NCBI RefSeq assembly: GCF_014217805.1
Contig: NZ_CP055156.1
Span: 5,214,585-5,278,584 of the forward strand
Source of the DNA: Adhaeribacter swui
GTDB taxonomy: Bacteria; Bacteroidota; Bacteroidia; Cytophagales; Hymenobacteraceae
Direction: 5' to 3'
DNA length: 64,000 bases
In this document: piece after piece, positions 34,752-41,900 of the stretch
Layout: each line of letters opens with the position of its first letter
How positions within the stretch are numbered: the stretch's first letter is position 1
Program-made: the position numbers and the translations under genes
Notes under the pieces: model-generated
Database searches by the model: none
Seen by the model: the letters and a program-made list of their open reading frames with translations, nothing else
What the model was told of the DNA's origin: nothing

Positions 34752-35330
34752 CTAAACCATTGCCTGTTTAACATAATTTTGCAACTCCGGGAAAAATAGT
34801 TCAAAGTCCTGCTGGTATAATGGGTAATCTGTTTCCAGGGCTTGCGTAGCAGTAGCCATGTTGGAGGCAAAAGCGCTCCGGCGGCTTAACCCTTCCAGCG
34901 AAGCCTGGATTCCACTAATCTGGGCGTAGCGAAATAGCCAGTTTTGTTTAATCATGTAAGGTAGAAAATACTGCACCTCTGCGGGTAAGTAGGGCTCAAA
35001 TTTTTGCACGGTGGCATAAACCAGCAACGTAAATTCCAGCAAAGGAGTAGCGCTAAACCGATTAAAATTGGCCGCCAGAAAATGATCGTAAAACATATCG
35101 GTAATTACGCCCGCAAACTTTCCGTAACCGGGCCGTAGCCGGTCTTTGGTTCTTTTTACCACCGGATGCATGTCAGTAAAGGTATCTATAAGCCGGTGCA
35201 GCTCAATGCCTTTTTTAATTTCTTCGGGGTAAGCCTCTTTTTGCCGGCCTTTTACCGAATCCGCAATAAAATTACCGACCATAATTTCTTGGTTGGTACC
35301 GGACAAATACGCGTGGGCTAAAAAATTCAA
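34752..35330 (-). CDS. Acyl carrier protein phosphodiesterase-like protein (AcpH family)
   Basis: 192-residue protein of the AcpH/DUF479 family. It begins MNFLAHAYLSG, with metal-binding residues following in MVGNFIADSVKGR, then KGIELHRLIDTFTDMHPVV and GKFAGVITDMFYDHFLAANF. The HD-like pattern of H and D residues (HAYL, F-I-A-D, HRLID-FTD, D-FYDHFL) is the expected one. E. coli AcpH removes 4'-phosphopantetheine from acyl carrier protein, while homologues in Bacteroidota are common and untested. Length is normal. The gene lies alone, divergent from the FMN-binding protein gene. Confidence 0.88.
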   Translation of the reverse strand: MNFLAHAYLSGTNQEIMVGNFIADSVKGRQKEAYPEEIKKGIELHRLIDTFTDMHPVVKRTKDRLRPGYGKFAGVITDMFYDHFLAANFNRFSATPLLEFTLLVYATVQKFEPYLPAEVQYFLPYMIKQNWLFRYAQISGIQASLEGLSRRSAFASNMATATQALETDYPLYQQDFELFFPELQNYVKQAMV

Positions 35331-35501
35331 ATTTTTAAAATATACTTACCTGATAAACCATTTTACAGCCAATTGGTTAAAACTACAGAAAGTTATTGAT
35401 GATGCTACTATTAGCCAGGTATAGACGCAGGATAAATACCCAAAAGAACTTTTCGGGTTGCGAATCGTACTGAAACAAACAAAATAAAACTGAATAGAAC
35501 T

Positions 35502-35996
35502 ATGGAAAATACGCCCAACCAGGATCTGGAAAAGCTTGTTGATTTAATTAAAGACATTAAAACGGCCATGTTTACCACCGCCGAAACCGATGGTACTTTG
35601 CGGAGCCGCCCCATGCGCACCCAGGAAGTAAAACCCGATGGTTTTCTTTGGTTTTTTAACGCCGAGGACTCTGCTAAAACGTACGAAATCCAACAAGACC
35701 GGCACGTGAATGTAAGTTACATGGACGATGCAAAAAATACCTATGTATCTGTATCCGGGAGAGCCCGCAACGTTAAGGACAAAGCCAAAATTGATGAACT
35801 CTGGCACGAACCGCTTAAAGCCTGGTTCCCGCAGGGAAAAGACGATCCAAATATTTCTTTGATTAAAGTTACTATTGACCAGGCCGAATACTGGGATGCC
35901 CCTTCCAGCACCCTGGTGCATTTATATGGTATGGTAAAAGCCACTATAACCGGTGAACCGGCCCACCCGGGAGAAAATAAGAAAATTAATTTGTAG
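35502..35996 (+). CDS. Pyridoxamine 5'-phosphate oxidase-fold protein (general stress protein 26 type)
   Basis: 164-residue FMN-binding split-barrel protein. Pattern: LEKLVDLIKDIKTAMFTTAE, LRSRPMRTQEV, GFLWFFNAEDSAKTYEIQ, VNVSYMDDAKNTYVSVSGRA, ELWHEPLKAWFPQGKDDPNI and LIKVTIDQAEYWDAPSS. This is the GSP26/YdaG-like branch of the PNPOx superfamily, which binds FMN or similar flavins. It is not the B6 biosynthesis enzyme PdxH. A stress role is known only for some homologues. The gene ends at a strong terminator. Confidence 0.9.
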   Translation: MENTPNQDLEKLVDLIKDIKTAMFTTAETDGTLRSRPMRTQEVKPDGFLWFFNAEDSAKTYEIQQDRHVNVSYMDDAKNTYVSVSGRARNVKDKAKIDELWHEPLKAWFPQGKDDPNISLIKVTIDQAEYWDAPSSTLVHLYGMVKATITGEPAHPGENKKINL

Positions 35997-36002
35997 CTTA
36001 CC

Positions 36003-36039
36003 AAAACGAAAAGGGGCGATGATCGCTCCTTTTCGTTTT
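36003..36039 (+). terminator. Terminator of the GSP26-type gene
   Basis: AAAACGAAAAGG pairs with CCTTTTCGTTTT, and the stem is extended inwards with one G-T pair. It lies seven bases after the stop. Confidence 0.9.
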
Positions 36040-36070
36040 TAATAATATTAGGAAGTTAAAAATAGCTGTT

Positions 36071-36808
36071 TTGCTCGCACCACCTTTACCTGCCTCTTTT
36101 ACCACATTAACTTTGTTTGGTTTAAAACCCGGGCAGGTTCGTTGGGGCTTAGCCCAGATGGGCACTTCTCCTCCCCTTCTTAAAAAAGTGCCGGGTTTAA
36201 CATTTTTTAAATTATTGGGTAGTGGCCAGGGTCGGGTATTTTCTTTAAAACCAGATTTTAACCGGTATGGCTTGTTTGCTACCTGGCAAAACCCAGCCGC
36301 AGCTCAGGACTTTTTTAAAAATTCTGCTTTATTTCATGAATACCGGAAACATTGCCAGGAAACATGGACCGTTAACTTGCTGCCGTATAAAGCCCACGGT
36401 TTATGGGATGGGCTTAATCCTTTTCCGGAATTAATTAAAGAACCTGAGCCGGAACAACCTATTGCGGTACTAACCCGCGCTGCCATTAATTGGCGCGCTT
36501 TGCCGGCGTTTTGGAAAAACGGTACCTTAACCAGCCAGGCTCTTGAAAAAGCAACTGGGGTATTGGCCTCCATTGGTTTAGGCGAATTACCGTTTGTAAG
36601 GCAAGCAACTTTTAGCATTTGGCAAAATCAAAAACACATGCAGGCTTATGCCTACCAAAACCCGGCGCACCGGCAAGTAATGCAAAAAACCCGGACTGGC
36701 AAATGGTATAAAGAAGAACTGTTTGCGCGTTTTCAGGTATTAAGCTCCGAAGGAACCTGGAATGGCGTAAACCCCATGAAAGAAGTACTACTGGTTCCGG
36801 ATTTTTAA
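36071..36808 (+). CDS. crtA: Spheroidene monooxygenase-like carotenoid enzyme (CrtA family)
   Basis: 245-residue protein of the CrtA/spheroidene monooxygenase family, which introduces keto or hydroxyl groups into carotenoids. Typical elements are LTLFGLKPGQVRWGLAQMG, FKLLGSGQGRVFSLKPDFNRYGLFATW, IAVLTRAAINWRALPAFWK, PFVRQATFSIWQNQKHMQAYAY, and TGKWYKEELFARFQVLSSEG near the end. It would act on a carotenoid in or at the inner membrane. No other carotenoid genes (crtB, crtI, crtY) are nearby, so it is a lone modification gene. The start used is TTG 36071 (MLAPPLPASFTTLTLFG); no upstream ATG is in frame. Pink or red pigmentation of the organism would be consistent. Confidence 0.85.
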   Translation: MLAPPLPASFTTLTLFGLKPGQVRWGLAQMGTSPPLLKKVPGLTFFKLLGSGQGRVFSLKPDFNRYGLFATWQNPAAAQDFFKNSALFHEYRKHCQETWTVNLLPYKAHGLWDGLNPFPELIKEPEPEQPIAVLTRAAINWRALPAFWKNGTLTSQALEKATGVLASIGLGELPFVRQATFSIWQNQKHMQAYAYQNPAHRQVMQKTRTGKWYKEELFARFQVLSSEGTWNGVNPMKEVLLVPDF

Positions 36809-36855
36809 ATTCATTGCTTAAGGTTCCTTATATAAGAACTCGCTCCTAAAAAATA

Positions 36856-36885
36856 AAAAAGGTGAACTTACAGGTTCACCTTTTT
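36856..36885. terminator. Bidirectional terminator
   Basis: AAAAAGGTGAAC (36856-36867) pairs with GTTCACCTTTTT (36874-36885) around six bases. It lies between the convergent crtA-like and SH3 genes and has A and T runs on both sides. Confidence 0.85.
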
Positions 36886-36905
36886 AAATTTAAAAATTTA
36901 AAAAA

Positions 36906-37205
36906 TCAGCGTTTAGCAATGGCCCGGGGTTCTGGTTTTTCTTTTAAATACGTTAACTCCGAATGTAAAACATAACCTACTTTATCGTTTACTTTAACCA
37001 TGGTCCAGTAAGTGTTCCATTTACGGATTATTTCAACTCGGTCGTTGGTAGAGATAGCGTACAAGATGGGGGTGGAAGTACCGGCTTGCTGAAACATTTT
37101 AACGTTGTCGTTTTTTACTTGCACCACCATTGTTGGTTTGTTGTCCTTGGCCATGGCAAAGCCTAACTGAACAAATAACACGAAAGAAAGAATAAGCTTT
37201 TTCAT
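36906..37205 (-). CDS. Secreted SH3-domain protein
   Basis: 99-residue protein with a signal peptide (MKKLILSFVLFVQLGFAMA, cleavage near residue 19). The remainder resembles a bacterial SH3 (SH3_3) domain: MVVQVKNDNVKMFQQAGTS, ILYAISTNDRVEIIRKWN and WTMVKVNDKVGYVLHSELTYL. Such domains bind peptidoglycan or proteins in the periplasm. A basic tail (KEKPEPRAIAKR) follows. It is a single gene ending at a shared terminator. Confidence 0.8.
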   Translation of the reverse strand: MKKLILSFVLFVQLGFAMAKDNKPTMVVQVKNDNVKMFQQAGTSTPILYAISTNDRVEIIRKWNTYWTMVKVNDKVGYVLHSELTYLKEKPEPRAIAKR

Positions 37206-37479
37206 AGTTTTATTATTTTAGTTTTTAGTTTTATTCTGCGATTAAATCAAGCCTAAATCCCTTGATCTCTTTAATCAGGTTTGCAACGGGTATGCCAAAC
37301 CAGGAAAAAAGGCCTATACGGCTTAAAATCAATGTTTTTCAAGCTTTTAACTACTAAAAACTGTTCGCAAACGGACGCTAAACCGTCATTACTGTTCGGT
37401 AATAGCACAAAAAAGCTGCTCTACATTAAAAAAAAACAGCTTTACCGATGTTTAAAGCCGCTTTTTTACCAATCCAGAT

Positions 37480-37526
37480 CCATTAGAAGAAATTTTAAAA
37501 TTATTTTTTTAAATTTCTTCTAATGG
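37480..37526. repeat. Long inverted repeat in a spacer
   Basis: CCATTAGAAGAAATTT (37480-37495) pairs perfectly with its complement at 37511-37526 around a 15-base A/T loop. It lies in the 37206-37606 gene-free stretch, which otherwise holds only a terminator at 37552-37578 and no believable gene. Confidence 0.85.
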
Positions 37527-37551
37527 TTAAACCCCAAATACTTAAAAGCAA

Positions 37552-37578
37552 AAGGCCATTCTTTATAAGAATGGCCTT
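37552..37578 (-). terminator. Terminator of the 225-residue secreted protein gene
   Basis: AAGGCCATTCTT pairs with AAGAATGGCCTT around TAT (12-bp stem), 28 bases past the stop of the leftward gene; a T-rich tract follows on that strand. Confidence 0.85.
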
Positions 37579-37606
37579 CTAGCTACTAAAATGATGTTGC
37601 TTCAAT

Positions 37607-38284
37607 CTACTGCATAATTTTGTTATAATGGCTTACAATCAACACCAGATCCCGGGCATTGTCGTAGTCTAGTTTATTCGCCGAAATAAACGCTTTCATT
37701 TCTTTACTTTTCTTGCCGAACAGATCTTCTAAATCGCGTTTAGGTTTGCGCAACGCAATTATGTTATTATCGGGAGTGTGCAGGTAAAATAGTTCCTGCA
37801 CTTGTTCTACGTATCGGCCCATGGTGTTATAACCGTAAGGATCGTAATACCGGCCATAGCCCGCGTACATCGGGCCTGCGTTCATATTCCGGCGTACTAT
37901 GGTTTCGCGTTTTACTAAACTGTAATTGCCATCGCTCAGTTGTTCAAAAAAAGCAGGCGCTTTGTAGTCGCTGTAATCATTCCCGCGGTTCCACATATAA
38001 GGTTTAAAAGTCTGGGAGAACCGACCATCTGATACCGTAAAACTTGCCACATTTACCGGTGCAAAAGCCTGGATCGAACCATCCGGACTGGTAACCCGCA
38101 CAATATCTTCAGTGCGGTGGTAGGTTAAAGGGCCGCTTAAGGTATCACCGGAAGTTAAAACAACCCGGCCTTTCGGCCACTCCTGTATATCGACGCGTTG
38201 CGCCTGGCTATTTATAGAAATACAACTAAAACCTATGAGTAGAAAAATAAAAATTATTATTGATTTAGATACGCTTTTCATCAT
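37607..38284 (-). CDS. Secreted protein of unknown function
   Basis: 225-residue protein with a signal peptide (MMKSVSKSIIIFIFLLIGFSC..INSQAQ). The SC within the hydrophobic core could be read as a lipobox, but the following INSQAQ cleavage site is more typical. The mature part is beta-rich at first (GRVVLTSGDTLSGPLTYH, IVRVTSPDGSIQAFAPVNVASFTV), then has a Tyr/Gly-rich loop (AGYGRYYDPYGYNTMGRY) and a charged helical end (KRDLEDLFGKKSKEMKAFI). The G-D-T-L-x-G-x-L opening is frequent in uncharacterised Bacteroidota envelope proteins. Function unknown. Confidence 0.7.
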   Translation of the reverse strand: MMKSVSKSIIIFIFLLIGFSCISINSQAQRVDIQEWPKGRVVLTSGDTLSGPLTYHRTEDIVRVTSPDGSIQAFAPVNVASFTVSDGRFSQTFKPYMWNRGNDYSDYKAPAFFEQLSDGNYSLVKRETIVRRNMNAGPMYAGYGRYYDPYGYNTMGRYVEQVQELFYLHTPDNNIIALRKPKRDLEDLFGKKSKEMKAFISANKLDYDNARDLVLIVSHYNKIMQ

Positions 38285-38434
38285 CGCACACTTGCATTAA
38301 AACCCCTTACAATACTCTATTATAACGATTTTAAAGCAAATTGTGACATAATTAATTGCATAATTTTAAACTAGAGCACTACCCAGATTATCTAAATTTA
38401 AAATTTTTAAAAATAAGGGCATTAAGTTATTTAA

Positions 38435-39067
38435 TTATTCAATATTTGACCAATTGTGCCGATAATATGTGGGTAACGACTTCAGGATTAATATCGGCAC
38501 TATTCCCTTTATTCCACATAAAAATTTTTCAACGGTTTTTATACCTATTATGCCCATCTTAAATGTATAGGTAATCTGCTGTGGGTGGGTTGGCACATGG
38601 CGGGGATGCATGGTTCTGATTTTTTCTACTCCTGCGTAGGCATTGTTTTCTAGGTAAAGGCCTACATAGCTGACATCCGCTCTCTTTTTGCGGATGATGA
38701 TTTCGTAAGTTCCAGTTATACGATGCGATTCGTGGTAAACCGACAATGGTACAAAATGATTAATGAGCAGTAAAACCGATATAAAGGTTGGTACAATAAA
38801 GGCTACCCGAATTAGTAAATCTTGTTCGTACCTAAGGTTTAAAGCCCAAAAATATTTCTGAATAAATGGAATAAAAGTGAATAAAATGCCCGTAACCCAT
38901 AGGGCTGCAATTTGCCAGGTACTTAAGACTACATAGGGCCAGATATACAGATAGGTTAGTGTAGTGCTAAACAAGCCTATTACTAAAATCCAGGCTACTA
39001 TTTCCTTTACTATCCCATCTACCCGCACCGGTTTAGGTGCCAGCGACAAGTTGGTATTTGCTTCCAA
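38435..39067 (-). CDS. Membrane protein of unknown function
   Basis: 210-residue protein with three strongly hydrophobic segments (residues ~20-48, ~52-72 and ~86-106), followed by a soluble C-terminal half (HESHRITGTYEIIIRKKRADVSY, RTMHPRHVPTHPQQI). The N-terminus is cytosolic in character. I recognise no family. It is separated from PBP1A by 88 AT-rich bases and transcribed in the same direction. Confidence 0.6.
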   Translation of the reverse strand: MEANTNLSLAPKPVRVDGIVKEIVAWILVIGLFSTTLTYLYIWPYVVLSTWQIAALWVTGILFTFIPFIQKYFWALNLRYEQDLLIRVAFIVPTFISVLLLINHFVPLSVYHESHRITGTYEIIIRKKRADVSYVGLYLENNAYAGVEKIRTMHPRHVPTHPQQITYTFKMGIIGIKTVEKFLCGIKGIVPILILKSLPTYYRHNWSNIE

Positions 39068-39155
39068 TAAATTATATAATTTAAATTAACAACTTCTATC
39101 ATATCGAAGTAAAAATATATTAATTTAAATATATAAAAAGCCTATTTTAAAAAAT

Positions 39156-41489
39156 TTAAATTCCGGTGGGTAAGCTGTCGTTTAATCTTTCTAATAATTG
39201 ATCCGTCGACAAAGAGTCGGTTTTTGGGGCGGAGTACCGCGGCGTAGGGCAATAATAATTCTTCCGGATTTTAACAGTTGGTTTTGGAAAGCGGCCCATT
39301 TTATAACCTAGTTCTTTTTCTTTGTAGAGCTTTTCCATAAACAAGCCAAAAATAGGTAAAGCTGTTTTAGAACCTTCACCGGTAGCTGAGGTGCGGAAAT
39401 GGATGCTGCGGTCTTCGCCGCCTACCCAAACGCCCGAAACTAAATCTTTGGTGATGCCCATGTACCAGCCATCCGAATAATTAGAGGTAGTACCGGTTTT
39501 TCCGCCAATTTCGTTGCCGTTTTTCCAGAGGTCGTACTCCCATAAAGCCTGCGACGTACCGCCGGGTTCTTCCATCCCTCCTTTTAACATGTGCACCATT
39601 AAAAAGGCCGTTTCTTCGCTGATAACTTTTTTCTGCCGTGGGCTAAACTGATGAATTACGTTGCCATTACGGTCTTCGATGCGGGTAACAAACATGGGGT
39701 CGCTCCGGAAACCATTATTCACGAAAGTAGCATAGGCGCTCACCATATCGTACACCGACACATCGCCCCCCGAGCCAAGGCCAATAGAAGGCACCGATTG
39801 CAAGGGCGTAGAAATGCCTAAGCGGTGGGCGTACTGCGCTACCCGGTCCCAGCCTACTTGCTCGGTTAGTTGCGCCGTAACTGAATTCACCGAACGCGCC
39901 ATGGCTTGGCGCAAAGTCATGTTGATGCCCGTGTAGGAGCGCGTAACGTTATTGGGCTGCCACTCCATGGGCTTACCGTTCTCCACGTATTTAATGGTAA
40001 TCCGCTCGTCGCGGATGCGGTCGCAGGGCGAGTAGCCATTATCAATGGCGGTTAAGTAAACAAAGGGTTTAAAGGTAGAACCTGCCTGTCGCTTGGCCTG
40101 ACGCACGTGGTCGTATTTAAAATATTTAAAATTAATCCCTCCTACCCAAGCTTTAATTTGGCCGGTAAACGGGTCCATGGTCATCATGCCGGCGTGCAAG
40201 TACCGCTTATAAAAACGCAAAGAATCCAGCGGACTCAAAGTGGTGTCTTTTTCCCCTTGCCAGGTAAAAACCGTCATTTTACGGGGGGTATTCATTAGCT
40301 CGTTAATCTTCGCCTGGTCGTTGCCGTAAAGGCGTTTTAACTTGTGGTAGTATTCGGTGCGTTGCGCAATGGTTTCGATAAAATTGGGGATTTCCTGATC
40401 TTTCTCATCTACCCAAGGGTTTTTACCTTTCCAGTGCCGATTAAATTTCTTTTGCAAATCGCGCATTTTTTCTTCCACGGCTTGCTCGGCTAAGGCTTGC
40501 ATGCGCGAATCAATGGTGGTGTAAATTTTTAAACCGCTGGTGTATATATTATACTTTTCGTAACCAACTTTCTTATTTTCTTCTTCGCACCATTTTTTAA
40601 CGAAATCATTTACCGCTCCCCGGAAGTAAGTAGCTGGCCCTTCGTAGTGTTTTTCTACTTTATATTTCAGGGCTATAGGTAAAGCTTTTAAAGAATCGGC
40701 GGCGACTTTACTTACAATTTTATATTTGGCCATTTTGTCAATCACAAAATTGCGTTTAGCCAATGCATTTTTAGGATTAAACTTAGGGCTGTAGCGCGAT
40801 GGTGCATTTACCAAACCCACCATCATGGCGGCTTCTTCGGGCTTTAAGCTATCCGGCGAGGTACTGAAAAAGGTTTTAGCCGCTACTTTTATCCCGTAAG
40901 AATTGGAGCCAAAATCCACGGTGTTCAGGTACATGGCCAAGATTTCTTCTTTGGTATAATTACGCTCGAGCTGCACCGCCAAAGTCCACTCCTTGGTTTT
41001 ACTAATAACGGTATTCAGGACAGGAATATGACCTAAAGCCCCGCGGGAATCATCGGTACGGGTTTTATACAGGTTTTTGGCAAGCTGCTGGGTTATGGTA
41101 CTGCCACCGCGTTTTTCGCCGCGTAAGGTAAAGTATAGAATCGAACCCAAAGCATGGGCATCGATGCCGGAGTGCTGGTAAAAACGAACATCTTCGGTAG
41201 CTACCAGGGTTTTTATAAGTAAAGGCGAAATTTTAGAATAAGGAACCGGGCTCCGGTTTTCGGTAAAGTACTTGCCAATTAATAAACCGTCGGTGGTATA
41301 TAACTCGGAGGCAATTTCGCTACTGGGATTTTCTAATTTTTCTAAACCGGGCGAGGAGCCAAACAAATAAAGAAAATTTACCGAAACAAAAACTACGTAA
41401 ATTACCAGCAAAGCGATACTTACCAGAAAACCCCGCCAGAGAAAATTAACAACCTTTTGGTAACCAGATTTATGTTGCTTTTCAGCCAT
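39156..41489 (-). CDS. Penicillin-binding protein 1A (bifunctional transglycosylase/transpeptidase)
   Basis: 777-residue class A PBP that polymerises and cross-links peptidoglycan in the periplasm. A single N-terminal membrane helix (residues ~17-42) anchors it. The glycosyltransferase (GT51) domain shows EDVRFYQHSG (99-108), RGGSTITQQLAKNLY (127-141) and AMYLNTVDFG. The transpeptidase domain shows the active-site STFK (471-474), SVN (533-535) and KTGT (664-667). An insertion of about 90 residues (~335-425, charged) lies between the domains. Length and motifs are complete, so it should be active. No lipoprotein activator gene is next to it. Confidence 0.95.
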   Translation of the reverse strand: MAEKQHKSGYQKVVNFLWRGFLVSIALLVIYVVFVSVNFLYLFGSSPGLEKLENPSSEIASELYTTDGLLIGKYFTENRSPVPYSKISPLLIKTLVATEDVRFYQHSGIDAHALGSILYFTLRGEKRGGSTITQQLAKNLYKTRTDDSRGALGHIPVLNTVISKTKEWTLAVQLERNYTKEEILAMYLNTVDFGSNSYGIKVAAKTFFSTSPDSLKPEEAAMMVGLVNAPSRYSPKFNPKNALAKRNFVIDKMAKYKIVSKVAADSLKALPIALKYKVEKHYEGPATYFRGAVNDFVKKWCEEENKKVGYEKYNIYTSGLKIYTTIDSRMQALAEQAVEEKMRDLQKKFNRHWKGKNPWVDEKDQEIPNFIETIAQRTEYYHKLKRLYGNDQAKINELMNTPRKMTVFTWQGEKDTTLSPLDSLRFYKRYLHAGMMTMDPFTGQIKAWVGGINFKYFKYDHVRQAKRQAGSTFKPFVYLTAIDNGYSPCDRIRDERITIKYVENGKPMEWQPNNVTRSYTGINMTLRQAMARSVNSVTAQLTEQVGWDRVAQYAHRLGISTPLQSVPSIGLGSGGDVSVYDMVSAYATFVNNGFRSDPMFVTRIEDRNGNVIHQFSPRQKKVISEETAFLMVHMLKGGMEEPGGTSQALWEYDLWKNGNEIGGKTGTTSNYSDGWYMGITKDLVSGVWVGGEDRSIHFRTSATGEGSKTALPIFGLFMEKLYKEKELGYKMGRFPKPTVKIRKNYYCPTPRYSAPKTDSLSTDQLLERLNDSLPTGI

Positions 41490-41815
41490 TCTATCGAAAC
41501 AAAATCAACAATAAGGAATGGAACCCTGCCATTCGCTAAAAAAACGGACGTAAATATACTTTATCCTGCTTACATAAAAGGCTATATTCCGGAAAAAATG
41601 CGGTTCAGCCTTACCTTGCCAATTAAATTAAGGCGGATGTATTTGCTTAAAATTTATTTTTGCTTAACGCTAAACTTAATGATTGATTATAAAACAAGTA
41701 ACATTAAATTTTACTTTAGCCAGTTTATACGTTTCTAAAATTTTATTCAAAATCAAAGCTATTGCTGTTAAACAACGTTCATTTTTAAAAAATTTAAAAT
41801 GAGCAATTATAAATA

Positions 41816-41858
41816 AAAAGCTGATTAACAGCATCCCATATCTGCTAATCAGCTTTTT
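41816..41858 (-). terminator. Terminator of the cytochrome c/dehydrogenase gene
   Basis: A 17-base stem with one mismatch (41816-41832 with 41842-41858) and flanking A and T runs, 42 bases past the stop. The rest of the 41490-41900 stretch, upstream of PBP1A, is AT-rich with TTTTAAAA clusters and no gene. Confidence 0.85.
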
Positions 41859-41900
41859 ATATAAATCCATTTTCCCCGAAAAGAAATTTTTTAAAATTTT

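Noticed and set aside
37281-37523. 80-codon rightward frame before the secreted protein gene
   Set aside because: Its end is formed by the inverted repeat at 37480-37526 and its sequence is Lys/Phe-rich translation of AT-rich spacer.
41457-41870. Frames on both strands in the spacer upstream of PBP1A
   Set aside because: They overlap the PBP1A start or the terminator at 41816-41858 and show only low-complexity AT-derived residues.
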